From positions 1 to 64,000 of the forward strand of contig MU400551.1 of assembly GCA_022578965.1 (NCBI GenBank): a stretch of 64,000 nt of DNA, written 5' to 3'. Both the position numbers and the translations under genes were made by a program. The stretch's first letter is position 1, and each line of letters begins with the position of its first letter. The notes beneath the pieces were generated by a model. That model was not told the DNA's origin. It saw only the letters and a program-made list of their open reading frames with translations, and did no database searches. Below are positions 37,150 to 47,561 of the stretch, piece by piece. Source of the DNA: Xylaria sp. FL1777 (Eukaryota > Ascomycota > Sordariomycetes > Xylariales > Xylariaceae).

Positions 37150-37660
37150 CATGCACAATCTGGTGTCACGTTAAGGCGGTCTAGATTGATACGTCTAGCT
37201 GCTCTGCCTTGGCAAAGACGTCCCAACGCCCTGTTATCATTATAATAGCGCCCGTCATCAGAGATGGCTATCGATGGAGCCCCAATAAACCCCAGCTCCT
37301 CGACGCATCGCTCTAGCTCCACAGCGGCTACCAACGGGTGCTTCATCGGCAAGGCAGCAAAGCCTCTGAAACATGCTTACTTTTTTTCAGTAGCTATGGT
37401 GAGCTCCCCATTAGCTGCGGCAGTGGCCCCTGGCACACGAGACGACAAGTCACTACAATGCGACAAAACTTGGATATTCATGCGGCCGGCATTCATAGCC
37501 TGGATGCGAGATCCGGCTGCGCTGATACCTGTCATCTTGGAAAGCCATCTTGGGGGGGTATGGATTTGTAGAGCTTTGCCTGGGAACCGGGGATCGCGCC
37601 TAGCGCCTGACTGGAGACAAAGTGCTCCTCGAGCGTGATGGTCGGATAAGTCCATCAGTA
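37150..37660 (-). pseudogene. Broken amidohydrolase (decarboxylase-like)
   Basis: Minus-strand reading gives family phrases in shifting frames: YPTITLEEHFVSSQAL at the N-terminus, then LYKSIPP, a shift in a seven-C run (about 37553-37559), then GSRIQAMNAGRMNIQVLSH, an in-frame TAA (37377-37379), CFRGFAALPMKHP, ELERCVEELGFIGA, RYYNDNRA, another shift, and WDVFAKAEQLDVSI before stops. These match the amidohydrolase-2 family (ACMSD, 2,3-dihydroxybenzoate and related decarboxylases), including the metal-site EEHF. The C-terminal half is missing. It is non-functional unless several sequencing errors are present, and the truncation makes that unlikely. Confidence 0.8.
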
Positions 37661-37958
37661 CTCTTCAGATTGGTCGTCCTAGGTTTATGGTCAACGATAA
37701 TATGAATGAGGCTCCAACCGAGAAGATGCAGATAGCTTTAAATGACCATCTGATATACATATTGAAGAGCTTCTGAGCGGAGTTACGGTAAGTAGAACGC
37801 TCCTCGGGACAAAAGTTCATTAAAACCTCCTATTTGGTCACGAGGCGGATGTCGTTTATTGAGCTTGATCATACAGATAAATCCAGCATTCCAGCTCCTT
37901 CAGGACTCTTTCATTGCTTGTTCTTCTTGAGACGCATTCAAAAAAGCTGTATAGATAC

Positions 37959-38168
37959 CTAAAGAGCCTTGAATAAGCTGTCGTTATGATGCACAGGGTA
38001 AAACACCATACTTGCCAGCTTCCATCTTCCTTCCACGGTGTGGAATGTCTTCTCGAGATCTTCTACTGCTTTTTCGTTCTCCGGTCGTCCATCTTGCTGA
38101 TAGGCAATGTAGTAATATTGAAATGCATGGAATCCCCAGTGTAGAAGTAATGGAGAGGGCTTCTCCAT
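37959..38168 (-). pseudogene. Orphan conserved-looking fragment
   Basis: A minus-strand frame of 69 codons with protein-like composition (WGFHAFQYYYIAYQQDG, then EKAVEDLEKTFHTVEGRWKL). It is open, but no start or exon partner is found, and its neighbours on both sides are pseudogenes. I do not recognise the family. It may be the last exon of another decayed enzyme gene. Confidence 0.3.
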
Positions 38169-38319
38169 TGTCCCAACATTTCCGTTTAGAAATTTCTGCG
38201 AGCGTTTGAGAAAATCAGACGCGGAGAGATGGCGTGGGCTTTACTCAACTGAACGGCCAGGCTCGATGTAGTCAGAGGTAGAGCATAATGTCAATATAGT
38301 GCTCTACATGTCAGTTTAG

Positions 38320-39244
38320 GATGTTCTCCGCGTGTCACCGAACCGGCTCATATACAATGATGCGCAGGCCTTCAAGGACCTCCCTGGTCGCTCTGACGTG
38401 CTGCGCGTGATTGGGTTCACTGGTAACAATGTCAGCACCGTTTATGACCCAGCCGAGCATCGTCGCAAACGCCGTATCTTGGCACCTGGCTTTAGCAATA
38501 GCGTCCTGGCGAAGCCACCGCCCTTGTAGCAGGTATGTCTTCCTTCTCTACTAATAATCCCTATGGCATGGAACAGCAAGGCTAACAAGTGACATGTTGA
38601 TCGAGATTAAGGGGGCGAAGATATGGTGGCTACGGCCTTGACCATGATCATGTTTCATCTCGGTCAGCACCCCGATATCATGGAGAAATTTTGCCAGGAA
38701 ATCCTCCAGGCCTTTAAGACCTTCGACAGCATCAACAGCCACACAGTCAGGTAGAAGATCCCATCTGGCGAACGAGGCGATGCGCATCACACCAGTGCTG
38801 CCAGGGGCTATGTGGCGACGGGCCGACTATCCCCTCGTCGTCTGTGGATATCCTGTACCCGCTGGCTGTGATATGGGCGCCATGCGCTATTGCATTTTCC
38901 GCACTCCTCAATACTTCCATGACTCGGCATCTTTCAAGCCGGAGCGATGGATTTTGGATCTGGGCGGTGATCTAGAAGCTTTTATTCCATTTGGTAAGTC
39001 CTCTGTTTCGACTCGGACTCTCGGTATTCCAATGAACAAGATACTAATGAAGTGGTCTCCGTCAGGCATCGGCCCACGGACCTGCATAGGGCGCAACATT
39101 GTCTGGATGGAGATGAGGCTTATTATATCCAAGTTACTATGGTTGTTTAACTGGACACCTTTAACGAAGGAGTTTAAATGTCTTGATTATCTAGCCATGT
39201 ACAGAGTACCTATGTTGATGAGAGCTACGAAAAGAGAAGTCTGA
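38320..39244 (+). pseudogene. Truncated cytochrome P450
   Basis: Recognisable P450 pieces in order: DVLRVSPNRLIYNDAQAF and DPAEHRRKRRILAPGFSNSVLA (region before and in the C helix), a jump of about 150 residues to the I helix (GGEDMVATALTMIMFHLGQHPDIMEKF), a stop and frame change, then the K-helix ExxR (NEAMRITPVLPGAMWRRA), FKPERW, and the heme block PFG|IGPRTCIGR across an intron at 39000-39065. The N-terminal anchor and the B-C to H region are missing, and a stop directly precedes the first piece. The heme Cys is still present. It cannot make a complete P450. Confidence 0.82.
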
Positions 39245-39901
39245 TTCTTCATCTATGGATAAGAAGTATAAATGAATTGGTAAGACCCCGCATTGCATCT
39301 AAAGGAGCTATGCGGCCATGGCCACTCAACTTCATCACTAAGACTGCTCTATCTACACAACCTGTAGGAATGTACAGAGGACCGGGTGTATATTAACCCT
39401 CGGAGTAAATGCTGTGCTAATTACTCGACAATATTAATACCTACCTTGTCACATTACAAACATATTGACTAAGGGCCAAGACTTTCATCACCAACACCGA
39501 TTTATGTCCACCTTTGAGAGCTACATGCAGTACACCTCGGGACAAGAATCTAGAAATGGATTCTTCATAGTAGTATGACGACAGACGCGTTCGGCTAATA
39601 CTAGTCTAGGTAAAGCTTATGTAGCTAAGAGTGGAGGTATCATTGAAAAAGGTGATGGTTTTGGAGAATCAGAGATATCCGCGTTCCCGAGTCGGTTTGA
39701 TGGGACTTTCTCTTTTTACGCACGTGAGTAATGCCAATGTGCTCAAGGGTTGATCGGTTTTCCTGACTTTTGGTGCTTGATTCGATACGGAAATAAAGGC
39801 CCCCAGACTGAGGGGCTCACTTGAGAAGAAAGCCGGATATGTAATTCCATATAGCTATTCATTTCCTTGGGTTTGTATTATACGAGCCCCGATCCCAATA
39901 C
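39245..39901. other. Intergenic region
   Basis: About 650 bp between the P450 pseudogene and the serine hydrolase 3' end. No coding signal is seen. Confidence 0.4.
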
Positions 39902-41492
39902 TCATTTCTTTAACTTGTCTTGGCTCAGCGCTTTATACACCTCAGCTTCAACTCCCACCCACATGCCTAGCACTTGAGGATTGGCAAACGGTAATATTTG
40001 AGTGCATACAATTCCTGCGACCCCATTTTCGCGGTCACACCACCACCATACATTTGACAGACCAGCCCAGTAACCCGTACCTGTTGAGCGACCGGTTGCG
40101 CCGCCGTTAGTCAGCATGAACGTGAGCCCCCAGCCTTGGGGTGGATTTCCCGAGACGTGATATAAGTCGGGTAAAGGATTGGTTAGGTCCGGCTTCGCAG
40201 CAGGTATGCCCTAATTAAAAAGTCTGGTGTCAGTCATTATCATTATGGTAAAAAAGGAAAAGGGGTTGTCAGTATTTCGCAGTCGTAATAGAAGTAGAAG
40301 TCCCTTAATTGGGCAACTCGTGCTCCTGAAACATGTTGAAAGGGGGAATGAAGCACTGCGGCGGACTGACCTGACGGCCGAAATTAGGGAACTCTGGTAT
40401 CGAGTTCTTGAACATCTCATCGACTGTCTCTTTGCGAAGCAGTTGTGTACCAGTACGAGGGCACGTTCCATCGTTGAGCAGCACAGAAAGAACCTCTAGA
40501 GAGTAGAGAAGACAACGTCAGTAGCGGCTAATGATTATCTGTCGAGCACTTGATTAAACGTGAAGAACTCGTAAAGGCCCAACTTACTACAGTATTCCTG
40601 AGGTTTTGCAAACATTCCTGCTCCCCCGCTCTGAAAGATGGCTGCCAGCTGTGCCTCATTGTCATGACTGACCACCAGTGGCATTCTGAGAAGATGATCT
40701 CGTGGTCTCAGTGTTCCGTCTTGTTCTTTAGCATGCATATAAGCCAGTTTGGCTTTCATTTCTTGGGTGGGAAGCATCGACATGTTTTTTAACCCAAGAG
40801 GTTGAAAAATGTGCTTTTGGAGATAGTCGTTAAGCCTAAGTCCGGTTGCTCGTTCTAGGGCAATTCCAGCCCAATCAATATTAATCTACGCAAAGTTAGT
40901 ATCTCATGAGAATATTGCATATAGACACCGTAATCACGATGCGCGGGCCACTATTATGACTACTTACGCCATATTCCCAACCCTCGCCGGGTTGGAACAG
41001 CAGGGGCATCAGCATATCCTCGAAACGGCTTGAAAACTCATCACCGCCGGCAGGAAATGTCCAGTCTCGGAGTCTCTCGTTGAAGAATGTATAGCCAAAC
41101 CCAGCCGTGTGAGTCAAGAGCATTCGCAAAGTAATGGTCTTATTCTTCTTCTCAAGCGTCCCATCGGCTCGAAGGACCTGCAAAGTCCTGAGCTCTGGAC
41201 AGAGATTCTCGAGATGCTCCCCGTCATCTAGTTTCAAAATACCCTTTTCCACGAGCTGCATACAAGCCAAGCCCACGAGCATCTTAGTGCTTGACGCAAT
41301 CCAGAAAATGTTGTCCAAGGTCATGGGTTCGTTGGAGACGATGCCTCGCTTTCCGGAGGAATGAGCAAACAGATCGTTTCCATCTTTACCTACAACCACC
41401 ACCGTAGCTCCCGGAATTCCCGTCTTCGCATCAGCGCATGATGTGTCGACGATGCCGCGAAGCTTGGTGATAGTCTCTGCAGTAAGGGCCAT
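39902..41492 (-). CDS. Beta-lactamase-fold serine hydrolase (EstB/LovD-like)
   Basis: Four exons: 40968-41492, 40588-40885, 40371-40495 and 39902-40210, giving 418 aa in frame. The class C/penicillin-binding SxxK motif is Ser67-Ser-Thr-Lys70 (IASSTKMLVG), and the expected tyrosine is Tyr174 in GWEYG. The C-terminal block has QGWGLTF and TGYWAGLSNVWWW. No signal peptide is seen. Fungal members act as esterases or acyltransferases (LovD is the best known) rather than on antibiotics. It diverges from the monooxygenase gene, suggesting joint control. All catalytic motifs are intact, unlike the neighbouring pseudogenes. Confidence 0.88.
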
Positions 41493-42368
41493 ATTGGTTT
41501 CTGTCGTGCTATTAGTCAGTCTCTCGAGTCCTGATATGCATGTTCCTATCTGGGCATCCTGGGGAAGGCGAGCTTACTCTTTATCCATGTACCGTAATGC
41601 GACATTACGACTCCGCACGCGCAGAGCGGGCCCTCGAATCCTTCTTCTGCAGTTATACGTAGAACTCCAGTGAGCCGGAACCGCAAACCCCTCCCCGGTT
41701 GACCTCCCTGGTTGACAACCCCGCAGTCTGTAGTACAGCCAAGACAGATAGATAACTACGATGTATGGTTCTTGGGTTCTTAGCACTAGGATGTGCTTCA
41801 AGCATATACCTAGACCAGGCGATCAGCTGCCTACCTCCACGTCTCCTTCCATGCGTCTAGGTTCGAATACAAGGGTGCTGTTCTGGGTTAGAACTGTGCG
41901 CAGTGTCGTTAGCGTAGGAGCACGATCGGCTCCGCGTCCGCCCCCGACTCCGGGGTTTCGGAGTTGGAGTATCAACCCCCGCATAGTCCTCTCCCAGAGT
42001 TGGGGTTTTCAGCTATATCTCTTTGCATACGTGCATCGTAGGGATGCATTTGATGCTACTCTACCCTTGTTATAGGTCGGAAATAGCTGTGATTTGATTC
42101 TTGAAGGACATTCTAGGCTGACGTGGTGACTCTGTGGCGACGGGGTCGGCAATAGGCGATAGCCCTTGGGAATACTCAGTGGAAGATAATTTTGCCCTGA
42201 TTCGAATATAAGAATGGTGAAATATCTCAAATACGTTTCAATGCGTCCTAACTCGTTCAGTCTATATCAACATTGATCCCTCCAGTTAAAAGCCCTCAGG
42301 GTTGTGAAGATTCATTCTTTACTAGACGTTTCTTATCATCGATCACAGCTCCAAATAAATCATAGAAT
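41493..42368. promoter_or_regulatory. Shared divergent promoter, hydrolase/monooxygenase
   Basis: 876 bp between the two divergent starts. The part at 41880-42060 is unusually GC- and CT-rich (GCTCCGCGTCCGCCCCCGACTCCGGGG region). Several CGG-containing positions could serve Zn2Cys6 regulators, but no specific operator can be assigned. Confidence 0.45.
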
Positions 42369-44385
42369 ATGGGCGAACAAATCCCCTCTCATACCAAGAA
42401 GTTCAACACTGAGCTTTCTGACTATTCGAAAGCCCACGTGGAGAAGACTGGACCCTACGCAGCGGATCTCGAGGTTGATTCCCTCATCGTGGGGGCTGGA
42501 TTCGGTAAGTAGAACGATGTTTCCCATTAGCCACTATAACTAAGGAGTCTCTAACAAAAATGATCGTGAACAAATAGCTGGAGTCTTTATGCTAAAGACG
42601 CTCCGTGAACGTGGACACAAGGCCGTTATTTACGAGGCAGGAAACGACCTTGGAGGTACCTGGCGATGGAATTGTTACCCTGGGGCAGGTGTCGACTCAG
42701 AGGTTCCTGAGTACCAGTTCTCTTGGCCAGAGGTTTGGAAGACGTGGAATTGGAAGTCCAACTATCCTAACTATGCAGAACTCCGAGCCTACTTCAACCA
42801 CGTTGATAAGGTGATTAGTATCAAAAAGGACTGCGCTTTTAACACTGTTGTCGCAGGGGCTCATTTCGATACTAGTCTAGGACGATGGATAATAAAGACG
42901 TCTGATGGTCGGACTGCTAAGGCTAAGTATCTCGTCCTTGGAACTGGGTTTGTATGCATCCCATTACCCCCATGCTTTTGTCAACCCCTTTTGTATTGTG
43001 GCTGAGCTAAGGAAGCCCCTTAAAACAATCCAACCCATGGACTTTAAACTACCTACTAACTCGACGCGATAGGCGGCCAACAGATATGTTCCCCCTTGGC
43101 CAGGCATGGACAAATTCAAGGGTGTAGTTCACCACTCATCTTTCTGGCCGGAAGAGAAAATCGATGTCAAGGGCAAGCGTTGCGCTGTCATTGGCACGGG
43201 TGCTTCAGGAGTCCAGATCGTCCAGGCATGGGGTCCCGTCGCCAGCGAACTCAAGGTGTTCCAGCGCACACCTAACTTGGCCGTCCCCATGCGGAAGCGA
43301 GAACTCACAGTGGAAGAACAGGAGAGGGCCAAGGTGTGGTACCCTGAACTATTCAGATATCGCGAGACGACCCATTGCGGCTTTTTCTATGACTGGGTTG
43401 AGAGGAACACATTCGATGATACCCCAGAGGAGCGTGAGCAGGTGTACGAGAAGATGTGGGCTGACGGCGGATTCCGATTCTGGCTTGCCATATACAAGGA
43501 TAACCTCCTCGATGCGGATGCCAACAGGGAGTCCTACAAGTTCTGGGCCAAGAAGACTCGTGACCGCATTGGGGATCCTCGGAAGCGAGACATCCTTGCC
43601 CCGTTGGAGATGCCTCACTTCTTCGGGGTGAAGCGTCCTTGCCTTGAGTTCAATTACTACGAGCAATTTAATCGCCCGAGCGTGGATGTCGTCGATATCG
43701 ATAAAAATGCCATCAAAGAGTTCGACGAGACCGGAATCGTCCTAGAAGATGGAACTCACTACGATTTTGATGTGATCGCAGTTGCAACTGGATTTGTATA
43801 TCTACCCTTTGATACGACTATCTTTATGGCGGTGGGTGCTAACTTGTGCATAGGACATCGTCACAGGAGGTATTATTTATATCTTCATGAAAGCGTGTAA
43901 GAGTACAATAGCAGCTGACCAATTCTTCTTTGCTAGTCATGACACAGATTGGACTCGAGAGCATTGACCGAACGAAGTTAGAGGAGGAATGGAAGAAGGG
44001 AGCTGAAACATACCTGGGAACCACCGTGGGAGGTTATCCCAACATGTTCCACATCTACGGCCTGCATGGCCCAACTCTTATGAGTAATGGGCCCACGTCA
44101 GTCGAATTACAAGGCCGCTGGATCGCAGACTGTATTACGAAGATGGAGGCGAACAAGATCAAGTACATCAACCCAAAGCCTGAAGCTGTCAAGGCATGGA
44201 AGGATCACATCCTTGCAATAAATAACCGCACTCTATTCCCAACGGCCCGGTCAACCTTCATGGGTGGCTCGATTCCAGGCAAGGTGAGGGAGCCAGTCTG
44301 TTACGCTGGCGGAATCCCCAACTACGCCAAAGATATCCGAAAGGCGCTCGACACTATGGATGGGTTCGAGAAGGTCATGTCCTAG
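42369..44385 (+). CDS. Baeyer-Villiger-type FAD monooxygenase
   Basis: Five exons: 42369-42504, 42578-42951, 43073-43795, 43854-43869 (16 nt) and 43937-44385, giving 565 aa in frame. The FAD Rossmann motif GAGFAG is at residues 42-47, the Baeyer-Villiger signature FKGVVHHSSFWP is at 185-196 (FxGxxxHxxxWP), and the NADPH Rossmann motif GTGASG is at 211-216. The late block ATGFDIVTGVMTQIGL is created only by splicing the 16-nt exon. Such enzymes insert oxygen into ketones to make esters or lactones using NADPH and O2. The cycloalkanone/phenylacetone type is closest in my reading. The partner hydrolase next door could cleave the ester product. Confidence 0.92.
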
Positions 44386-44533
44386 TTTCCGTCAAAGATG
44401 ATTCTGTACTCATCAATGTCAGATATAAATGTAATTACTGCTTGTTGCGATGTATTATGGTATCCTTTGAAATTATATTATGAGTTGTGTATTCATTATC
44501 TATTCGAAAGGAACGGGTTCCTTAGAGTAGTAG

Positions 44534-44564
44534 CAATGTGAATCACCTGGATCGATTCACATTG
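44534..44564 (+). terminator. Hairpin downstream of the monooxygenase gene
   Basis: CAATGTGAATC and its exact reverse complement GATTCACATTG are separated by 9 nt, followed by a T-rich stretch. It lies 150 bp past the stop codon, where a 3' end could form. Fungal 3' ends do not need hairpins, so its role is uncertain. Confidence 0.35.
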
Positions 44565-46424
44565 TTTTTACTAATGACGAACGAAATATGTAGCTATAAT
44601 CTTCTTAAAATTATCTACCTACCTAGGTAGATGGTAGAAGGCAAGGCCCGCTGCTCCTAGCAACAATCTACATGGTAATGTTCGTTTGTAAGGCGTGATG
44701 CCTTTGTTTCTAAAAGGGTCGTATACGAACTCATCGTTTAGATTGCTGTTTTGCCGACCGTATTATTCTTCAATTAAGGCAGTCTGTTAATCTTGTTAGA
44801 TTATCGTATAGGCGAATGCGACAATTTGCTACAGCTCTCGCCTCGAATTACTACTATATCTAAGAACTTTACAAGGCCGGACGTGATCTCAGAACTGAAA
44901 TATTGCATTCATCTCTGACTAATACATGCTTGATTGGAAGTTCCAGCCCTATGGAGATGCCTGAGATGGGCCACTTACACGACCCAAGATGCTGATACCT
45001 CAATATATTGTATGAAATGAAACTAAATGTAATCCATGCTCTTCCGTAAATTACAGATACAAACGTATTGTGGAGATGTGGTGCTCATGCATTATGTGAT
45101 TACGTACAGGCCATCTGCTCACTTCAGGACAACAACCTCTAACAGATTGCTATTGCAAAGCTCCTATTTGATTAACCCAATGGGCCGATTTGTCATGGAG
45201 TAGCAATCATCAGCCACGTATTCATAGCATTGGACGCCTCTGGGGCTTTTAGGTGTGAGAAGTAGTCAGCATCGGACTATGTGTCTAAGATGGGTCTATG
45301 GGCAAAACTCAAGGCGAATTAGCTACCTAGAAAAACAACGTATGCTATTACATCTCATGGATTCTGAGCGATAAGAGGTTGGATAGTGTGAACGTTCCGA
45401 TTCAGGAGGCCTTCTTTTGACAAAGTACGGAGTACTAGAAACATTTGTATCATGTCTTAGGTTCCCGTTGTCTCAGCGACTGTAGGTATTCGCACATGTA
45501 GCGCCATGAAGTGTGCCTTTATTCTGGTAATCTGATGCGCCGGTGGCTCAATATTATCCCCTGCAAATCCGGGGGCTACAGGATGTGATAACTATATGAA
45601 CTCTAGTCGGTTGTTATCATATTCCAACAGAATACTATTTTCCATAGTTAGCCTCATAAACATGTGGAATTAACTATGTTGGTAGTGACAAGGTTCAGAA
45701 TTCTCTTTGTTTGTTGACAAAGATGTAAATAGATCATTCCCTCAAGTTTCAATCTGAAATCTCTTCTACATCAGATTCCAGGGCCGCAGTATTGCAGGGG
45801 AATCATTACCTATGTATGGCTGGTATCCATTCAATCAATTGAATGTCGTTACACAGCATTGAATGTTTCAATATCGACATCCTAGGTACCCTAGGTAGGT
45901 ACATAAGGTAGTGTAAGCTATATGTACCTACATACTAGTAGGTAGAGAAGTACCTAGAATCAGAGTACATGTACATATATGTAGCATACCAGTGTAAAGT
46001 AGGTACCTAGTGGTGCTGAACAGCCAGCATAAATTGGGTGAATGAACCCAAACCCAGGTACTTCAATACGGGCCTTAGCGCAATAATCTACCTACAGTAC
46101 TTACCTAGGTAGGTACTATCGAGGTGGATGTAACAAATCACGTGATAACGAGGCTGGCGGATACTGACTAACCAGCCTAGGTATCCATGATCAATGGGAG
46201 CTTGGAGGTTCAACAATACCTACCAAAGCTTTCAGACCACGTACCCAGGATGAGTTTGAGAGAGCACAACACCTCGACCATGATCCAGAGTTTTGCTGCG
46301 ACCCTCCATATCATCTAGAGTATGTGACAGTCAAGGTTTCCTGGTGTCAACGGCGAACTTGTCCTGAACTTTCCCGCTCTTCTCTTCTACCTTATCGACC
46401 GGCAACGGACAAAAGAACGAACCA

Positions 46425-46475
46425 AGCAACCAGCCAGCCAGCCAACCAGCCAGCCAACCCACCAACCAAGCACAC
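46425..46475 (+). repeat. CCAG/CCAA microsatellite
   Basis: Imperfect tandem tetranucleotides (AGCCAGCCAGCCAACCAGCC and on). Found in the long region upstream of CCR4; it creates open but meaningless frames on both strands. Confidence 0.8.
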
Positions 46476-47561
46476 ACCACCGCACAAGCTGCAGGACTGT
46501 TCTCGTGCAGTCGTTCGGCACGTTGCATTTGCAGTGACCCTGCCTGCCGCTCCCTTTGCTCCCTCTCCGAGCTATCACGGTTGGTGAGTCTCCCACATCG
46601 CACTTGTGACTTGTGCCGGCCGGCACGCATCTCCACGACCTGCCAACCTTGGCGGGGTCGGTGGCGTCTGATATCATCCCCGTCGTCCCGTACTTGGCTC
46701 CTCTTGTGGGCAATGGGCAATGACGAGCTGAACGCTTTGGACGGCTGGGCTGACTGTGGCGATGAAGGTGAAATTCACTGTTGAACCGCAAACATCATTG
46801 GCCTTGGTTTACTGCTCGAAGTCTCGGCTGCTGTTGCTGAAACCCACGATAGTGTCACTGTTCCTGTCACGTACGTTGTGATATTCCTTTTCTTAACTCC
46901 CAGAGTTGCCCAGCCTTTCTCGTAATCAAGGCCAGTCACGTTATACATAGTAGAAGTGGCATTATAGACTTACAATTGGGCAAACCTCCAGCGAACCTCC
47001 AACAAACCTTTAATAAGCCTTCAACGACAACATTCCCAATTACGAACGTGACCAACAAGACCTCCCTCACTCTCGCGCACAGACGGACACGTACGCTGTT
47101 ACCAAACGATCCTCTCCCTCTCCGTTGTCGCTTTGCAATATCCCCTACATCGCGGTGTCTAGTCCCATGAAATTTGGCACTGATCGATAATAGTTGTTCT
47201 TCATACAGTACTCATGCAGCACTCCAATAGATTTCCTACCCCTGAATACATGGATGCCACTCGACGATTCGTTCTACTACGCTCCCTCCCACTCACGCTG
47301 CCTTACTGAATCCGTCCCTCGCGAACGAATCTCATTGTGATCTGTCACTCTCGAGACATTCCTCCTGTTGGCACCAAACACTACTGTCTTTGCAGATGGA
47401 CTTACACCTTTACGACGAACCTTTACACGTATTTATAGACACACTCCAACCCCTGAGGACCATAAAAGCAAAAGAAACATTCTCCGATTTTCAGACTCTT
47501 GCGTGTTGCCGCTGTGCAATTCAGTCATCAACCTGGATTCCTACATTATCAGTCTGACGGT

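Larger units (their letters stand above)
44386..47561. other. 3-kb intergenic region and CCR4 promoter/5' UTR
   Basis: No gene is supported from 44386 to about 47400. It contains a hairpin (44534), a GTAG/CTAC repeat patch (45885-46115), a CCAG/CCAA microsatellite (about 46425-46475) and, near its right end, the CCR4 leader with pyrimidine-rich tracts. A short first exon of CCR4 may lie in the last few hundred bases. Confidence 0.4.

Noticed and set aside
46331..46791. Overlapping frames on both strands upstream of CCR4
   Set aside because: They are produced by the CCAG/CCAA microsatellite and lack coding character.
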